A DNA stretch of 64,000 nt. It comes from an uncultured Eudoraea sp. (GTDB lineage: Bacteria > Bacteroidota > Bacteroidia > Flavobacteriales > Flavobacteriaceae). The stretch covers positions 1 through 64,000 of the forward strand of contig NZ_CAMYIP010000049.1 in NCBI RefSeq assembly GCF_947258525.1, given 5' to 3'. A model generated the notes under the pieces. The model did no database searches, had not been told where the DNA came from, and saw only the letters and a list, made by a program, of their open reading frames with translations. The position numbers and the translations under genes are program-made. Every line of letters begins with the position of its first letter. The first letter of the stretch is position 1. Of this stretch, positions 63,785 to 64,000 are shown piece after piece.

Positions 63785-64000
63785 TTATACTATTCCATTG
63801 GCTTCTACCCATTTAAATCGGAATTGATCCTCACTCAGTTTCATTCTTTCGGCAATACGTTGCAAACGATCCGGCATACCCAAAAGATAATCCCTGGCTT
63901 TTTGTGCCTCGTCTGAAAGGCTTCTTATTGCTTCGAGATCCCAATACTGATTCAATTTATTAAAGATGTCAATATAATCATGAGAAGTATACACTCCCAA
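63785..64000 (-). CDS. Unrecognised protein, C-terminal 71 residues only
   Basis: The frame is open to the window edge, so the true start lies outside. The visible part (YTSHDYIDIFNKLNQYWD, LSDEAQKARDYLLGMPDRLQ, MKLSEDQFRFKWVEANGIV) looks like the helical end of a soluble protein. No motif recognised. Confidence 0.7.
   Translation of the reverse strand: MGVYTSHDYIDIFNKLNQYWDLEAIRSLSDEAQKARDYLLGMPDRLQRIAERMKLSEDQFRFKWVEANGIV

Overview
This window is a gene-dense, AT-rich chromosomal segment from a member of the Bacteroidota, almost certainly a (probably marine) Flavobacteriaceae. The evidence is the gene families: Oar-type and plug-type TonB-dependent receptors, DUF5689/lamin-tail, DUF3108 and DUF1080 proteins, a SusC-free set of lipoproteins with short Cys lipoboxes, and the TraR/DksA-like protein between lspA and ileS. 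Start codons lack obvious strong Shine-Dalgarno sites and several upstream regions carry the Bacteroidota -7 box TAnnTTTG. I see no rRNA, tRNA, insertion sequence, prophage, CRISPR array or recognisable defence island; most of the window is ordinary conserved chromosome.

Layout. 1-5.3 kb: start of glycyl-tRNA synthetase, a coiled-coil membrane protein, ComF, an Ig-like lipoprotein, an omega-amidase-like nitrilase and an ankyrin protein. 5.4-7.7 kb: three-PAS histidine kinase plus a lone receiver. 7.7-13 kb: a surface locus (DUF5689/lamin-tail lipoprotein, TonB-dependent receptor, divergent secreted endo/exonuclease/phosphatase). 13-17.4 kb: DUF1080 protein, small membrane protein, Oar-like receptor. 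17.6-23.9 kb: operon DUF3108 - tryptophan 2,3-dioxygenase - M23 peptidase - pgi, then hppD. 24-34 kb: patatin/beta-barrel protein, uvrC, 5-FTHF cyclo-ligase, lspA - dksA-like - ileS. 34-40.5 kb: recO, a broken TonB receptor, gdhA, a broken cystathionine gamma-synthase and a broken DUF3298 lipoprotein. 40.4-48.4 kb: DinB, ArsC-like, EamA, nitronate monooxygenase, bestrophin, YheT-type hydrolase, cytochrome c, SIMPL protein, SulP transporter. 48.4-57.7 kb: PhyH oxygenase divergent from AraC-GH2, gpsA, SUMF1 protein, Tat-exported Gfo/Idh/MocA oxidoreductase, glpD. 57.9-64 kb: ABM protein, CvpA, CAP lipoprotein, 3-hydroxyanthranilate dioxygenase, DUF1304, ALDH7, a small envelope pair, and the end of an unrecognised gene.

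How genes fit together. Aromatic amino-acid catabolism is scattered: tryptophan 2,3-dioxygenase and 3-hydroxyanthranilate dioxygenase (kynurenine route) and HPPD (tyrosine route), with an ALDH7-type aminoadipate-semialdehyde dehydrogenase (lysine route). gpsA and glpD, facing each other across two genes, interconvert DHAP and glycerol-3-phosphate with different cofactors. The 49.5-52.3 kb AraC-GH2 pair with the divergent PhyH oxygenase looks like a small sugar-responsive unit.

Most interesting. (1) Three genes within about 5 kb (35.0, 39.2, 39.87 kb) are broken, one by a clean 4-bp tandem duplication and two by apparent out-of-frame internal deletions. (2) Three intergenic hairpins (22.5, 52.3, 62.65 kb) all keep pairing by G-U wobbles only when read on the minus strand, all end in a U-run on that strand, and two share an identical 17-nt flanking motif; at 52.3 and 62.65 kb no minus-strand gene is present to be terminated, suggesting unannotated minus-strand RNAs. 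(3) A long imperfect hairpin sits next to the 62.65 kb one. No clear new multi-gene system is visible.
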